This document shows, piece after piece, positions 16,973-28,429 of a DNA stretch of 64,000 bases. The stretch comes from Alphaproteobacteria bacterium (GTDB lineage: Bacteria > Pseudomonadota > Alphaproteobacteria > Micavibrionales > UBA2020), in contig JAICWS010000001.1 of the NCBI GenBank assembly GCA_025934695.1, positions 1,451,934-1,515,933 on the forward strand, written 5' to 3'. A program made the translations under genes and the position numbers. The notes under the pieces were generated by a model. That model had not been told where the DNA came from, searched no databases, and was given only the letters and a program-made list of their open reading frames with translations. The first letter of the stretch is position 1, and each line of letters starts with the position of its first letter.

Positions 16973-18379
16973 ATGATCGATTACACCGGGACGTACACCG
17001 ACCAGTACCAGATCGCGATGGGCCAGGTCTATTTCCTGAAAGGCCACAAGGACCAGCGCGCGGTTTTCGATTACTTCTTTCGCCGCATGCCCTACAAGGG
17101 CGGCTATGCCGTGTTTGCCGGCCTCGAAGACCTGCTGGATATCCTCGAAAACCTGGCGTTCGATGCGAAGGATATTGATTTCCTCAAAAAACAGCATCTG
17201 CATCCCGGCTATATCGACTATCTGAAGAATTTCCGCTTCACGGGCAATATCCGCGCAAGCCAGGAAGGCGATATCGTCTTTCCGACGCGGCCTCTCATAA
17301 GCGTCGAGGGTAATATCATCGAAGCACAGATGATCGAGACGCTGCTGCTGAACGTGTTGAACTTCCAGACGCTGATCGCAACCAAGGCGAGCCGCATCAA
17401 AACCGTGGCCGGCAACGGCATTCTCGTCGATTTCGGCCTGCGCCGCGCGCCGGGGCCGGGCGGCTATGCCGCCACGCGCGCTTCCATCGTCGGCGGCTTC
17501 GCGGGCACCAGCAATGTGCGCGCCGGGCGCGACTACGGCATTCCGGTGTCAGGCACCATGGCGCATTCCTTTATCCAGAGCTATGACGATGAGCTGGCCG
17601 CCTTCCGCGCCTTTGCCGAGGCGCGGCCGGAGGACTGCGTGCTGCTCGTGGATACCTATAATACCCTCGAAAGCGGCGTGCCCAATGCCATCACGGTCGG
17701 GCTGGAAATGAAGAAGCAGGGCCGTCACCTGAACGGCATCCGGCTCGACAGCGGCGACCTCGCTTATCTGTCCAAGCGCACCCGGAAAATGCTGGACGAC
17801 GCGGGCCTGCAGGAGGTGAAGATCGCGGCCTCGAACGAACTCGACGAAAACGTTATCAAGAGCCTGCGCGAGCAGGGCGCGCGGATCGATATTTACGGCG
17901 TCGGCACCAATCTTGTCACCGGCAAGCCCGATGCGGTGCTGGATGGGGTTTACAAGCTCGCCCATGCCGGCGGCAAGCAGCGCATCAAGATTTCGGAATC
18001 GACCGAAAAGACGACGCTGCCCGGCAAGAAGCAGGTGTTCCGCGTACTGGACGAGAACGGACATTTCTTTGGTGCGGACGCCATCGCGCTCGAGGGCGAG
18101 ACGGGAATTGACGTCATGCACCACTATGCCGACCCGCATATGTCGATTTCCCTCAAAGGACACAAAATTGAGCCCCTGCTCCATACCGTCATGGAAAACG
18201 GCAAGCGGACGCAGAAGAAGAAATCGCTGGCCGAAATCCGCGATTATAGCCTGGCGCGCCTCGCCCTGTTGCCGGACGAATATAAGCGCTTCGACAATCC
18301 GCATATCTATAAAATCGGCCTCAGCGAGAAACTGAAGAACGAGCGCAATCGTTTGATTGCGGAACACAAGGGACGGTGA
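16973..18379 (+). CDS. pncB: nicotinate phosphoribosyltransferase
   Basis: PncB converts nicotinate and PRPP to nicotinate mononucleotide in the Preiss-Handler route of NAD salvage. The 468-residue protein starts DYTGTYTDQYQIAMGQVYF and has RRAPGPGGYAATRASIVGG, the His motif VSGTMAHSFIQSYDDE, and RLDSGDLAYLSKRTRKML. A frame from GTG 16880 would add 31 residues without family resemblance, so I chose ATG 16973; the ribosome-binding site is weak for both. pncA follows 5 bases later. An FNR-type site lies upstream. Confidence 0.94.
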   Translation: MIDYTGTYTDQYQIAMGQVYFLKGHKDQRAVFDYFFRRMPYKGGYAVFAGLEDLLDILENLAFDAKDIDFLKKQHLHPGYIDYLKNFRFTGNIRASQEGDIVFPTRPLISVEGNIIEAQMIETLLLNVLNFQTLIATKASRIKTVAGNGILVDFGLRRAPGPGGYAATRASIVGGFAGTSNVRAGRDYGIPVSGTMAHSFIQSYDDELAAFRAFAEARPEDCVLLVDTYNTLESGVPNAITVGLEMKKQGRHLNGIRLDSGDLAYLSKRTRKMLDDAGLQEVKIAASNELDENVIKSLREQGARIDIYGVGTNLVTGKPDAVLDGVYKLAHAGGKQRIKISESTEKTTLPGKKQVFRVLDENGHFFGADAIALEGETGIDVMHHYADPHMSISLKGHKIEPLLHTVMENGKRTQKKKSLAEIRDYSLARLALLPDEYKRFDNPHIYKIGLSEKLKNERNRLIAEHKGR

Positions 18380-18384
18380 CACCC

Positions 18385-18990
18385 ATGAAAACGCTGGTCC
18401 TCGTCGACGTCCAGAATGATTTTATGCCGGGCGGCGCGCTGCCCATCGCCCGGGGCGGCGAAATCGTGCCCGTGATCAATAAAATCCAGGGGAAATTCGC
18501 CCTCGTCGTGTCGACGCAGGATTGGCATCCCGCCAACCATAAAAGCTTTGCTTCACAGCATAAAAGCCGCAAGCCCTTCGAGACCATCGATCTGAACGGA
18601 TTGGAGCAGACCCTGTGGCCCGACCATTGCGTGCAGGGGAGCCGCGGCGCGGAATTCCACAAGGGCCTCGACATGCGCCCGACCGAGGCGGTGTTTCGCA
18701 AGGGCACCGACCCGGAGATCGACAGCTACAGCGGCTTTTACGACAACGGTCACCGGCGCAAGACCGGCATGGCGGGATATTTGCGCGAACGCGGCGCGAC
18801 TGAGCTGTATTTCTGCGGCCTTGCCGCCGATATCTGCGTTTTCTATACGCTCATGGACGGGCTGAAGGAAGGCTTCCAATGCGCCTTTGTCGAGGATGCG
18901 GCGCGCGCGCTCGACGCCAAAGTCTTCGAGGAAGCCAAAAAGAAAATGACCGCGAAGGGCGCGCGGATCGTCGCTTCCAACGCTTTCTGA
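18385..18990 (+). CDS. pncA: nicotinamidase
   Basis: PncA deamidates nicotinamide to nicotinate, the substrate of the adjacent PncB, so the pair recycles nicotinamide to NAD. The 201-residue protein has the catalytic Asp in LVDVQNDFMPGGALP, the metal site DWHPANHKSF, the Lys in FRKGTDPEIDSYSGF and the nucleophile Cys in CGLAADICVFYT. I chose ATG 18385; GTG 18376 in frame is an alternative. It is convergent with the outer-membrane factor gene, with only 13 bases between. Confidence 0.95.
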   Translation: MKTLVLVDVQNDFMPGGALPIARGGEIVPVINKIQGKFALVVSTQDWHPANHKSFASQHKSRKPFETIDLNGLEQTLWPDHCVQGSRGAEFHKGLDMRPTEAVFRKGTDPEIDSYSGFYDNGHRRKTGMAGYLRERGATELYFCGLAADICVFYTLMDGLKEGFQCAFVEDAARALDAKVFEEAKKKMTAKGARIVASNAF

Positions 18991-19003
18991 CTTTTCCTTA
19001 TCG

Positions 19004-20416
19004 TCACTTCCTGAGTTTTACGGTCGGAATTGGCCCGGCCAGTTCGCCGTTCCACCCGCCGCCCAAAGCTTCAATAAGCTGGACCGATGAGACGTAACGG
19101 CTCTGCCGCACGGCAAGATCGGCCAGGGCATTGCCATGTTCCTGCACCTGCGCGACGAGCACGCTGGTATAGGCGACCGTGCCGTTAAGATACTGGTTGT
19201 TCACGATCCGCGTCGCTTCCTTCGAGGCTTTAAGGGCCTGCGCCTGCACGCGGTCCTCCTGTTCCTGGATGCGCAGGGCGGCAAGATCGTCTTCCACCTG
19301 CTGGAAGGCCGTCAGCGCCGACTGGCGGTAGAGTGCGACCTGCTGATCATAGGCGGCGCGCGCTGACCTGACCTGGGCCGCGCGCAACCCGCCGTCGAAG
19401 ATCGTCCCCGCGAGATCCGCGCCCAGCGACCAAACGTTGCTGGGGGCCGAAATCAGCTTGCTCAGCGCCGTGCTGGCGAAGCCTTCGGAAGCGCTGAGCG
19501 TTAAGTCGGGAAAATAAGCGGTTTCCGCTACGCCAATCTGCGCATTGGCGGCGGCCACATGCCGCTCGGCGGAGGCGACGTCGGGCCGCCGCTCGAGCAG
19601 TCCGGAGGGCACACCGGGCGGAATAACCGGCGGTTCGGCAAGGTCCCCCGCCGGCTTCAGCGCGAAACTGGCCGGCGGCTTGCCGATGAGCACGGCGATG
19701 GCATGTTCCAGCGCCGCGCGCTGCACGCCGACATTGAGCGCCTGCGCGCGAACGGAATCGAGCTGCGCCTGCGCCTGGTCGACATCCGATTTCGCGACGA
19801 TGCCGGCCTTATACTGATTGGTCGCTATTTTCAGCGATCTTTTGTCGTCGACGACTTCCGCCTCGAGCAGCCGTTTCTGCTGGTCGGCGCCGCGCAGTTC
19901 GAAATAGTCAATGGCGAGGGTGCCCTGCAGCGACAGCGTCGCCGCGGCGAGATCGTCGGCGCTCGCCTCGGCGGTGGCCTTCTGGCTTTCGACCGTCTGG
20001 CGGACGCGGCCCCAAAGGTCGGGCACCCAGCTGGCATCCGCCGCCGCCGAATAAAGCGAGGTTTCGGCGCCCCCTTTTCGCGAACGCTGCGCCGAGGCGT
20101 CTCCGGTCACCGTCGGGAAAAAGCTTGCCTGCGCTTCCTGCACGGCGGCGATGGCCTGCCGGTAAGCCGCTTCCGACGCTTTCAGCGACTGGTTGGAAAC
20201 AACGACCTGAGGCTCCAGCTGGTTCAGCACCCCGTCGTGATATACCAGCCACCAGGGGCCGTGCCCCGGGTCGGCGGGGCGCGCCGGGCGCCAGTTGCCG
20301 AGTTCCTTATAGGTCAGTTCGGTTGCGACATCGGGCCGATGGTATTTCGGCCCGATCGTGCAGGCCGAGGCCAGCAGCAGGGCAGCGAGCGGAAGGAGAG
20401 ATTTTGTGAATGTCAT
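19004..20416 (-). CDS. RND efflux outer-membrane factor, NodT/OprM family lipoprotein
   Basis: The 470-residue protein is a TolC-like channel. A lipobox-type signal (LLLASACTIGPKYHRPD) near residues 15-25 makes it an outer-membrane lipoprotein. It carries two repeats with long helices, for example SEAAYRQAIAAVQEAQASFFP and the corresponding second half with SARAAYDQQVALYRQSALTAFQ in between, and RRPDVASAERHVAAANAQIG, a family hallmark. It is the last gene of the efflux operon; its start overlaps the stop of the preceding pump gene by 4 bases. Confidence 0.93.
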   Translation of the reverse strand: MTFTKSLLPLAALLLASACTIGPKYHRPDVATELTYKELGNWRPARPADPGHGPWWLVYHDGVLNQLEPQVVVSNQSLKASEAAYRQAIAAVQEAQASFFPTVTGDASAQRSRKGGAETSLYSAAADASWVPDLWGRVRQTVESQKATAEASADDLAAATLSLQGTLAIDYFELRGADQQKRLLEAEVVDDKRSLKIATNQYKAGIVAKSDVDQAQAQLDSVRAQALNVGVQRAALEHAIAVLIGKPPASFALKPAGDLAEPPVIPPGVPSGLLERRPDVASAERHVAAANAQIGVAETAYFPDLTLSASEGFASTALSKLISAPSNVWSLGADLAGTIFDGGLRAAQVRSARAAYDQQVALYRQSALTAFQQVEDDLAALRIQEQEDRVQAQALKASKEATRIVNNQYLNGTVAYTSVLVAQVQEHGNALADLAVRQSRYVSSVQLIEALGGGWNGELAGPIPTVKLRK

Positions 20417-23400
20417 GCGGATTCTCCCTGCGGGGCAGGCAGCGGCTGCGGCAGGCCTAACCTTTGCTTATCGCCATGGTACCAAAGCCGGATGCGCTCG
20501 AATAAGACGTAAATCACCGGCGTCGTGTAAAGCGTCAGGATCTGGCTGACCACAAGGCCGCCTACGATGGAAATCCCCAGGGGCCGGCGCATCTCCGCCC
20601 CCTCACCATTGCCGAGCGCCAGCGGCAGGGCGCTTAAGATCGCAACCATCGTCGTCATCATGATGGGACGAAAGCGCAGCAGGCAGGCGTGGTATATGGC
20701 CTCTTCCGGCGTCGTCTTTCCCTGCCGCTCGGTGTCGATGGCCACGTCGATCATCATGATCGCGTTCTTCTTCACGATGCCGATCAGCAGCAGGATGCCG
20801 ATGATCGCCATGATATCGAGATCGACCTTGAAGACGAGAAGCGCGATGATGGCGCCCGCGAAGGCGGAGGGCACCGTGGACAGGATCGTGATCGGGTGGA
20901 CGTAGCTTTCGTACAGGATGCCCAGCACGATATAAATGGCGGCGATGGCGGCGGCGATGAGGACAGGCTCGTTCTTCAACGACTCTTCATAGGTCTTCGC
21001 CGTCCCGGCGGAGGTGCCGTGGAGCGTGGATGGCAGATGCAGCCGGTTGATGGCGGCGTTGATCGCGGCGGTTGCCTGGCTCAGCGAAACATTGGGCGCG
21101 AGGTTGTACGAGATAGTCGTGGCCGCAAACAGCCCGTGATGATTGATGGAAAGCGGCGTCGAGCCCATCTTGACGCTGCTGAAGGCGGCGAAAGGCGCCA
21201 TGGTTTCGGCCGAGGTGCTGATCGCCGCGCTGGTCGATGCCGCGCCGCGCACCGTGGATGCCAGCTTGTTCGTCGCCAGGTTGCGTGCGGCATCCGCCGC
21301 GACCGCGCTCTGGTTCAGGCCCGACGCCGACGCGGTGCCGGCCACGGCGTTGGTGGCCTGCGTGCCCGAGACGGCGCCCCCGCTGGTGCCGATCCACAGG
21401 TTTTCCAGCGTATCAGGGCTCTGCCAGAATTGGGGCGCCACTTCCATGACCACATGATACTGGTTGAGGGGGTTATAGATAGTGGATACCTGTCGCTGCC
21501 CGAAAGCGTCATAAAGGATGCTGTCGATCTGGCTAACCGTGCGATGCAGGCGCGCCGCCGTGTCGCGGTCGAGCACCACATCTGCCTCGAGGCCCGCGTC
21601 CTGCTGGTCCGAATTGACGTCGGTCAGTTCCGGCAAATGCTGCAGCGCCTCGGTGATTTTCGGCGTGTAGGTGCGCAGATCGCCCAGGTCATCCGCCTGC
21701 AGCGTGTACTGGTACTGCGCGTTCCCCATCCGCCCGCCGACGCGAATATCCTGCGGCGCCTGCAGGAACAGCGTGGCGCCTTTAACTGTCGTCATCTTTC
21801 GACGCAGGCGCTTCATGATGACATCCATCGTATCGCGCTCGGCCTTGGGCTTGAGGGAGACGAAGACGCGCCCCGTGTTCGTGGCGCCCGAACCGCCCGT
21901 GAATCCGACGACATTTTCCACCGCCGGGTCGTTACGGATGATATCGACGAACTGATGCAGCTTCATCTGCATGCTCTGGAAGGACGTGCTTTCGTCGGCC
22001 TGGATGCCGCCCATCATGCGGCCGATGTCCTGCTGCGGGAAGAAGCCCTTCGGCACCGCGAAGACCAGGTAGCCATTTAATACCAGCACGATCAGCAGCA
22101 CGGTCAGCGTCGTGAACCGGTTGCTGATCGCGATGAACAGGGAGCGCGCATAAAGCGCCGTCACCGTTTTCAGGATGCGGTCGGCGGTGCGCGAGACCGC
22201 TCCCATTTTCTTCTGCGCCCCGCCTTTGAGGATGCGCGCGCACATCATGGGCGTGGTCGTCAGCGACACGACGAGGGAAATGAGGATTGCGACCGACAAG
22301 GTCAGCGCGAATTCGCGGAACAGCCGCCCGATCAGCCCGCCCATCAGGAGGATCGGGATGAAGACGGCCACCAGCGAGAGGCTCATCGACAAGACCGTGA
22401 AGCTGACCTCGCGCGCCCCCTGCAGCACCGCCTGCCGGCGCGGCATCCCTTCCTCGAGGTGGCGCGTGATGTTCTCGAGCACGACGATGGCGTCGTCGAC
22501 GACGAAGCCGGTGCCGACGATCAGCGCCATCATCGACAGGTTGTCGAGGCTGAAGCCCAGCAGGTACATCGCGCCGAAAGTGCCGATGAGCGACACCGGG
22601 ACCGCCGTCGTCGGGATCAGCGTCGCGCGCCCGCTATGCAGGAACAGGAAGACGACGAGGGTGACGAGGGCAACCGCCAGCAGCAGCGTACGTTCGACAT
22701 CGCGCAGAGAGGCGCGGATGGTCGTCGACTGGTCCATCGCAACGGTCATGTCGATGCTGCTGGGAATTGATTCTTTGAGCGTGCCCAGCTGCGCGCGCAC
22801 ATTGTCGATGGTCTCGATGATGTTCGCACCGGGCTGTTTGAACAGGATGATCAGGATCGAGGGCTTGCCGTTGGCGAGGCCCTCGTTGCGCAGGTTTTCG
22901 ACTGAATCCGTCACCTCGGCCACATCTTTCAGCCGCACGCCAGCGTTGTTGCGATAGGCGACGAGAAGATCGCTGAACTGTTTCGCCCCGCGCGCCTGAT
23001 CGTTGGTATAGATCTGGTAACGCTGTCCGTCGGCCTCGACGTCGCCCTTGGGTGCGTTGGCATTCGCCGACGAGAGGGCCGCGCGCACGTTTTCGAGGCT
23101 GATGCCGTATTTAGTCAGGGCATTGGGATCGACCTCGACGCGCACTGCCGGCAGCGACGCGCCGCCGATATCCACCTCGCCGATGCCCTGCATCTGCGAG
23201 ATCTTCTGCTGCAGAACGGTCGAGGCGGAGTCGTATATCTGACCGCGCGTCAGCGTGCTGGAGGTGAGCGCCAGGATCATGATGGGCGCGTCGGCCGGAT
23301 TGACCTTGCGGTAGGTCGGGTTGCTGCGCAGGTCGGCGGGCAAATCAGCGCGCGCGGCGTTGATGGCCGCCTGCACGTCGCGCGCCGCGCCGTCAATATC

Positions 23401-23697
23401 GCGGTCAAGCCCGAACTGAAGCGTAATACGCGCCGAGCCGACGGAGCTTTGCGAGGTCATCTCGGTCACGTCGGCGATCTGGCCCAGGTGCCGCTCGAGC
23501 GGCGTCGCCACGGAAGTCGCGACCGTTTCAGGGCTGGCGCCGGGCAGGCTCGCCTGCACCGAGATGGTCGGAAAATCGACCTGTGGCAGCGGCGACACGG
23601 GCAGCAGGAAGAATGCGACGACGCCCGCCAGCACGACGCCGATCGTCAATAGCGTCGTCGCGACGGGACGGTTGATGAAAGTTTTTGACGGGTTCAT
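20413..23697 (-). CDS. mdtC: RND multidrug efflux pump, MdtC-type
   Basis: This is an inner-membrane proton-driven pump of the hydrophobe/amphiphile family. The 1094-residue protein starts [20 protein letters not shown] and has two six-helix halves with [20 protein letters not shown] and [15 protein letters not shown]. It is longer than the usual 1020-1040 residues because of a 59-residue Ala/Ser/Thr-rich insertion near residues 773-831, in the second periplasmic porter region. MdtB and MdtC normally form heterotrimers, which fits two different pump genes in a row. It overlaps both neighbours by 4 bases. Confidence 0.93.
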   Translation of the reverse strand: MNPSKTFINRPVATTLLTIGVVLAGVVAFFLLPVSPLPQVDFPTISVQASLPGASPETVATSVATPLERHLGQIADVTEMTSQSSVGSARITLQFGLDRDIDGAARDVQAAINAARADLPADLRSNPTYRKVNPADAPIMILALTSSTLTRGQIYDSASTVLQQKISQMQGIGEVDIGGASLPAVRVEVDPNALTKYGISLENVRAALSSANANAPKGDVEADGQRYQIYTNDQARGAKQFSDLLVAYRNNAGVRLKDVAEVTDSVENLRNEGLANGKPSILIILFKQPGANIIETIDNVRAQLGTLKESIPSSIDMTVAMDQSTTIRASLRDVERTLLLAVALVTLVVFLFLHSGRATLIPTTAVPVSLIGTFGAMYLLGFSLDNLSMMALIVGTGFVVDDAIVVLENITRHLEEGMPRRQAVLQGAREVSFTVLSMSLSLVAVFIPILLMGGLIGRLFREFALTLSVAILISLVVSLTTTPMMCARILKGGAQKKMGAVSRTADRILKTVTALYARSLFIAISNRFTTLTVLLIVLVLNGYLVFAVPKGFFPQQDIGRMMGGIQADESTSFQSMQMKLHQFVDIIRNDPAVENVVGFTGGSGATNTGRVFVSLKPKAERDTMDVIMKRLRRKMTTVKGATLFLQAPQDIRVGGRMGNAQYQYTLQADDLGDLRTYTPKITEALQHLPELTDVNSDQQDAGLEADVVLDRDTAARLHRTVSQIDSILYDAFGQRQVSTIYNPLNQYHVVMEVAPQFWQSPDTLENLWIGTSGGAVSGTQATNAVAGTASASGLNQSAVAADAARNLATNKLASTVRGAASTSAAISTSAETMAPFAAFSSVKMGSTPLSINHHGLFAATTISYNLAPNVSLSQATAAINAAINRLHLPSTLHGTSAGTAKTYEESLKNEPVLIAAAIAAIYIVLGILYESYVHPITILSTVPSAFAGAIIALLVFKVDLDIMAIIGILLLIGIVKKNAIMMIDVAIDTERQGKTTPEEAIYHACLLRFRPIMMTTMVAILSALPLALGNGEGAEMRRPLGISIVGGLVVSQILTLYTTPVIYVLFERIRLWYHGDKQRLGLPQPLPAPQGESA

Positions 23698-26600
23698 GCC
23701 GCGGGCTCCGCCGCCGGTTCGTCCGGCTCGGGCGTCGGGTCAAAGCGCCGCGACAGGCTGTCGAAGGCAAGATAAATGACCGGCGTCGTGTAAAGCGTGA
23801 GCACCTGGCTGAAAATCAAGCCTCCGATGATGCTGATGCCGAGCGGCTGGCGCAGTTCGGAGCCGGTCCCGGAGCCCAGCATGAGAGGAACGGCGCTGAG
23901 CAGCGCGGACATGGTCGTCATCAGGATGGGACGGAAGCGCAGCAGGCAGGCTTGGTAAATCGCATCCCGCGCGGACTTTCCTTCCTTGCGCTCGGCGTCG
24001 AGCGCGAAGTCGATCATCATGATCGCGTTCTTCTTCACGATGCCGATGAGCAGGATAATGCCGATAATGCCCACGATGCCAAGATCATTGCCCGAGATCA
24101 TCAGCGCCAGCAGCGCGCCGACGCCCGCCGAGGGCAGCGTCGAGAGGATTGTCACGGGGTGGATGAAACTTTCGTACAGAACCCCCAGCACGATATACAT
24201 CGTGATGATGGCGGCGAGAATCAGCAGCAGCGTGTTGGACAGCGACTGCTCGAAGGCCAGCGCCGCGCCCTGGAAAGATGTCATGATACTGGCGGGGATG
24301 TTGATGTCTTTTTCCGCCTGGCGGATGGACTTGACGGCGTCGCCGAGCGCGACGTTCTTCGCGAGGTTGAAGGACACCGTCACTGCCGGGAACTGACCCA
24401 GATGGTCGACCTCGAGCGGCGCGGTCTGCTCATGCACCTTGGCAATCGCATCGAGTGGCACCTGCCCTCCGCCGGAGGCCGGCAGATAGATCGAACCCAG
24501 CGATGTTAAACTTCCCTGCAGCCGCCGGTCGGCCTCAATGATGACGCGGTACTGGTTCGACTGGGTGAAGATGGTCGAGACGATGCGCTGACCGAAGGCG
24601 TCGTAGAGCGCGTTGTCGACGGTCGCCGGCGTGATGCCGAGGCGTCCCGCCGTGTCGCGGTCGATTTCGATATAGGCGGAAAGCCCCCGCTGCTGGGCGT
24701 TGCTGGCGACGTCGGCCACCTGCGGCAGCTGTCGCATCCTGTCAGTCAGCTTTTGCACCCATTCAATCAGCTCATCGGGATTGGCGTCCTCGAGGACGAA
24801 CTGGTATTGCGTGCGGCTGACCGTCGCATCGACCGTCAGATCCTGCACCGGCTGCATATACAATGTGATGCCAGAGACATCCGCCGTTTCCTGCTGCAGC
24901 CGGCGGATGATGTCGCTGGCCGAGGCCGAGCGTTTTTCCTTGGGCTTCAGGTTGATCAGCACGCGGCCCGCGTTCAGCGTCACGTTGGTGCCGTCGACGC
25001 CGATGAAGGAGGTGAGGCTTTCGACGTCGGGATCTTTCAGGATCGCCGCCGCGAGCGCTTCCTGCCGCTCGGCCATGGCGCCGAAGGACACGGATTGCGA
25101 TGCCTCGGAAATCCCCTGGATCAGCCCGGTGTCCTGCACCGGGAAAAAGCCTTTCGGAATGGCGAGGTAGAGAACGACCGTCAATGCCAGCGTGCCGGCC
25201 GCAACCAGCAACGTCAGCCCCGAATTGTCGAGCACCCACCCGAGCGTGCGGCCGTAATAGGCGATCATGCGCTCGAACCAGTCCGGCTTATGCTCCGCCT
25301 TCTTCTGCTTCTTGAGCAGCTTCGCGCAAAGCATCGGCACCAGCGTCAGCGAGACGAAGGCGGAAATCAGGATCGTCACGGCGAGCGTGATCGCGAATTC
25401 GCGGAACAGCCGGCCCACCACGTCGCCCATGAAGAGGAGCGGGATCAAAACGGCGATCAGCGAGATCGTCAGCGACACGATGGTGAAGCCGATCTGGCCC
25501 GAGCCTTTCAGCGCGGCTTCCTGCGGCGCCTCGCCTTCTTCTGTGTAACGGGAGATATTCTCGATCATGACGATGGCGTCATCCACGACGAATCCGGTCG
25601 CGATGGTGAGCGCCATCAGCGAGAGATTGTTCAAGGAAAAGCCGGCGAGATACATGACGGCAAAGGTACCCACCAGCGAAATCGGCATCGACAAGGACGG
25701 GATGAGGGTCGCCCGAACATTGCGCAGGAACAGGAAGATGACGAGCACGACGAGGCCGACCGCGAGGCAGAGCTCGAATTCAACGTCGGCGACCGAGGCG
25801 CGGATCGTGTTCGTGCGGTCGGTCAGCACCGCGACGTCGATGGAATTGGGCAGCGTCTCTTTCAGCTTCGGCAGCATCGCCTTGATGCTGTCGACGACCT
25901 TGATGACGTTGGCGCCCGGCTGCCGCTGGATGTTGAGGATGACGGCGGGCACCGTGTTCGTCCAGGCCTGCAGGCGCGAATTTTCGGCGCCATTGACCAC
26001 CTTGGCGACGTCGGACAGGCGCACGGGCGCGCCGTTGCGGTAGGCGACGACGATATTCTCGTAATCGGAAATATTCTGAAGCTGGTCGTTGGCGTTGATC
26101 GTGTAGGCGCGCGTCGGCCCATCGAAGCTGCCCTTGGGCGTGTTCACGTTGGCCGTCGAAATCGTCGTGCGCAGGTCGTCGATGTTGAGCCCATAGGCCG
26201 CCAGTGCCTGCGGGTTCGCCTCGATATGCACGGCGGGGCGCTGGCCGCCCGAGATGCTCACCAACCCCACGCCGGGCAGCTGCGAGATTTTCTGCGCGAT
26301 GCGCGTGTCGGCCATGTCCTCGACCTGCGGCAGCGGCAGGGTCTTCGACGTCAGCGCCAGCGTCAGGACCGGCGCATCGGCCGGGTTGACCTTGGCGTAG
26401 ATCGGCGGCGCGGGCAGGTCCTGCGGCAGCAGGTTGCCGGCGGCGTTGATGGCCGCCTGCACCTCCTGTTCCGCGATGTCGAGGCTGATCTCGAGCCCGA
26501 ACTGCAGCGTGACGACGGACGCGCCGGCCGAGGAGGCGGACTGCATCTGCCGCAGGCTCGGCATTTCGCCGAGCTGGCGCTCGAGCGGCGCCGTCACTGA

Positions 26601-26783
26601 GGAGGTCATTACCTCGGGGCTGGCGCCGGGATAAAAGGTCTGGATCTGGATGGTCGGGTAATCGACCTCGGGCAGCGCCGAGAGCGGCAGGAAGAAGAAT
26701 GCGATCGCGCCCGCCAGCAGGACCGCGAACATCAGCAGCGACGTCGCAACGGGCCTGAGGATGAAGATCCGCGACGGGTTCAT
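23694..26783 (-). CDS. mdtB: RND multidrug efflux pump, MdtB-type
   Basis: The 1029-residue inner-membrane pump begins [20 protein letters not shown]. It shows [19 protein letters not shown] and [20 protein letters not shown], the conserved fourth- and tenth-helix regions, and the porter repeats [18 protein letters not shown] and [19 protein letters not shown] chose ATG 26783; a longer frame would run into the adaptor gene. Its start lies one base after the adaptor stop, and its end overlaps the MdtC start by 4 bases. It has no insertion at the position where its partner carries one. Confidence 0.93.
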   Translation of the reverse strand: MNPSRIFILRPVATSLLMFAVLLAGAIAFFFLPLSALPEVDYPTIQIQTFYPGASPEVMTSSVTAPLERQLGEMPSLRQMQSASSAGASVVTLQFGLEISLDIAEQEVQAAINAAGNLLPQDLPAPPIYAKVNPADAPVLTLALTSKTLPLPQVEDMADTRIAQKISQLPGVGLVSISGGQRPAVHIEANPQALAAYGLNIDDLRTTISTANVNTPKGSFDGPTRAYTINANDQLQNISDYENIVVAYRNGAPVRLSDVAKVVNGAENSRLQAWTNTVPAVILNIQRQPGANVIKVVDSIKAMLPKLKETLPNSIDVAVLTDRTNTIRASVADVEFELCLAVGLVVLVIFLFLRNVRATLIPSLSMPISLVGTFAVMYLAGFSLNNLSLMALTIATGFVVDDAIVMIENISRYTEEGEAPQEAALKGSGQIGFTIVSLTISLIAVLIPLLFMGDVVGRLFREFAITLAVTILISAFVSLTLVPMLCAKLLKKQKKAEHKPDWFERMIAYYGRTLGWVLDNSGLTLLVAAGTLALTVVLYLAIPKGFFPVQDTGLIQGISEASQSVSFGAMAERQEALAAAILKDPDVESLTSFIGVDGTNVTLNAGRVLINLKPKEKRSASASDIIRRLQQETADVSGITLYMQPVQDLTVDATVSRTQYQFVLEDANPDELIEWVQKLTDRMRQLPQVADVASNAQQRGLSAYIEIDRDTAGRLGITPATVDNALYDAFGQRIVSTIFTQSNQYRVIIEADRRLQGSLTSLGSIYLPASGGGQVPLDAIAKVHEQTAPLEVDHLGQFPAVTVSFNLAKNVALGDAVKSIRQAEKDINIPASIMTSFQGAALAFEQSLSNTLLLILAAIITMYIVLGVLYESFIHPVTILSTLPSAGVGALLALMISGNDLGIVGIIGIILLIGIVKKNAIMMIDFALDAERKEGKSARDAIYQACLLRFRPILMTTMSALLSAVPLMLGSGTGSELRQPLGISIIGGLIFSQVLTLYTTPVIYLAFDSLSRRFDPTPEPDEPAAEPAA

Positions 26784-26784
26784 G

Positions 26785-28086
26785 TCATTGCTGCTGCCTG
26801 TGGCGATGGTGCTGACCGTTGCCACCGTCTTTCTGGGACGTGTCGCCACCGTCCTTTTGCGGCTGCTGTTCTCCATCCGCGCCGGGTTTCCCGTCATCCG
26901 CGGGCGGTTGCGCACCCGGCAGCAGTACCTTGTCGCCGTCCTTGAGCTTGTCCGCCCCGTCGGTCACAATGACGTCGCCTTCCTTGATGCCCTTGGTGAC
27001 GGCGATTTTCTCGGCCTCGGCGGGGCCAAGGGTAATAGCGGTCATGGCGACGGCGCTGGTGTCGGTCTTGACGGTGAAGACGTAAGTGCCCTGCGACCCC
27101 GTGCGCACGGCCGCGCGCGGAATGACCACCGCGTCTTTGAGCGTATCGACCAGCAGGCGGACGTTCACGAACTGGTTCGGGAATAATTTATTGTCGGTAT
27201 TGTCGAACTGGGCGCGCATCTTGACGGTGCCGGTCGTCACGTCGATCTGGTTGTCGACGTTCGACAAGGTTCCTTCGGCCAGCTGCGTGGTCTGGCTGCG
27301 ATCGAAGGCGTAGACGGGCAGCGTGGCCCCGGACGACATGCGGTTCATGATCGCCTGGAGATTGTCTTCGGGCAGCGAGAATACGACGCTGATCGGCTGC
27401 GTCTGCGTCAGGATGGCGATGCCGTTCGCGTCGCCCACCTGCACATAGTTGCCGATGTCGACCTGACGCAGGCCGATGCGCCCCGTCACCGGCGCGGTGA
27501 TCCGCGTGTAATCGAGGTTCAGTCTGGCGGTGCCGAGCTGCGCGGTGTCGGTTTCGACGATGCCCTTGTACTGGTCGACCAGCGTCTGCTGCGTGTCCAT
27601 TTGCAGGCGGGCGATGGAATCCTCGGCCACCAGCTTGGTATAGCGCTTGAGATCGCGCACGGCGCCTTCATAAATCGCCTGGTCGCGCTGCAGCTGGCCC
27701 TCGGCCTGGGTGACCGCCAGCTGGTAGGGACGCGGATCGACCTGCGCGACGACATCGCCGGCCTTGACGATCTGGCCTTCCTGGAAATTAACCTGTTCGA
27801 GCTTGCCTGCGATCTGCGAACGCAGCGTCACAGTGGCCAGCGGCGTCACGGTGCCGAGCGCATCGACGGTGATTTTGATATCGCCCTTTTGCGCGGTCGC
27901 GACCGCCACCGGCATCGGGCCGCTTTTAGCGCCCCGCCCGCCCTTGAAAGCCGCGGCGCCGCTCGTGTCATGCGCGCGGCTATAGCCGAGCCAGGCGACG
28001 CCGGCCGCGGCCAAAAGGACGCAGGCTATGAACAGGAGGCGCTTGAGGGGTCCGGCGCTGCCGGTATTTGGTTGATCGTCCATCAT
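26785..28086 (-). CDS. mdtA: RND efflux periplasmic adaptor (HlyD/MdtA type)
   Basis: The membrane-fusion protein links the pumps to the outer-membrane channel. The 433-residue protein has one N-terminal membrane anchor ([19 protein letters not shown]). A barrel-sandwich half follows ([40 protein letters not shown]), then a coiled hairpin, a second lipoyl half ([20 protein letters not shown]) and a beta-barrel. The last 50 residues are Gly/Asp/Gln-rich and end in a His-rich tail ([10 protein letters not shown]). It is the first gene of the four-gene operon. Confidence 0.93.
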   Translation of the reverse strand: MMDDQPNTGSAGPLKRLLFIACVLLAAAGVAWLGYSRAHDTSGAAAFKGGRGAKSGPMPVAVATAQKGDIKITVDALGTVTPLATVTLRSQIAGKLEQVNFQEGQIVKAGDVVAQVDPRPYQLAVTQAEGQLQRDQAIYEGAVRDLKRYTKLVAEDSIARLQMDTQQTLVDQYKGIVETDTAQLGTARLNLDYTRITAPVTGRIGLRQVDIGNYVQVGDANGIAILTQTQPISVVFSLPEDNLQAIMNRMSSGATLPVYAFDRSQTTQLAEGTLSNVDNQIDVTTGTVKMRAQFDNTDNKLFPNQFVNVRLLVDTLKDAVVIPRAAVRTGSQGTYVFTVKTDTSAVAMTAITLGPAEAEKIAVTKGIKEGDVIVTDGADKLKDGDKVLLPGAQPPADDGKPGADGEQQPQKDGGDTSQKDGGNGQHHRHRQQQ

Positions 28087-28429
28087 CGAATACGATTATA
28101 AGTCAGTTACAGTCAGAGAAAATTCTTTTTTTTCTTCTGCTTGCGACAACTTCTTAATGTAGATCACGGCATCGCCCCTCTGGATTTTTCGAAACATCTC
28201 CGCATCCCCCTTTCCATTATGAAAAGGAACCGCGAGCAGTTGATTTCATTGCGTTCGTATCCGTCTTATTAAAATCCCCGGATGCGGCCGGTTTGCCTTC
28301 CGATGTTTACAACGCACAGCTGCGGGAAAACATGCGCCGGCGCGCCGCACGGTGGAGAATTTTCCGGACCGGTGTGGTAAATTTGCCAAGCCGCCTTATA
28401 AGATATCTTCATCACAACCGGAGGAAGTC
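28087..28429. other. 343-bp divergent intergenic region
   Basis: It separates the leftward efflux operon from a rightward Sel1 gene and should hold both promoters. A T-rich run lies at 28127-28138 and a short CCTTT/AAAGG dyad near 28210. No TetR- or LysR-type regulator gene is adjacent and no gene of its own is convincing. Confidence 0.4.

Noticed and set aside
24753..26600. 615-residue plus-strand frame across the MdtB-type gene
   Set aside because: Antisense shadow; composition dominated by Arg, Asp, Gln and His, no start signal, and the opposite strand encodes a clear RND pump.
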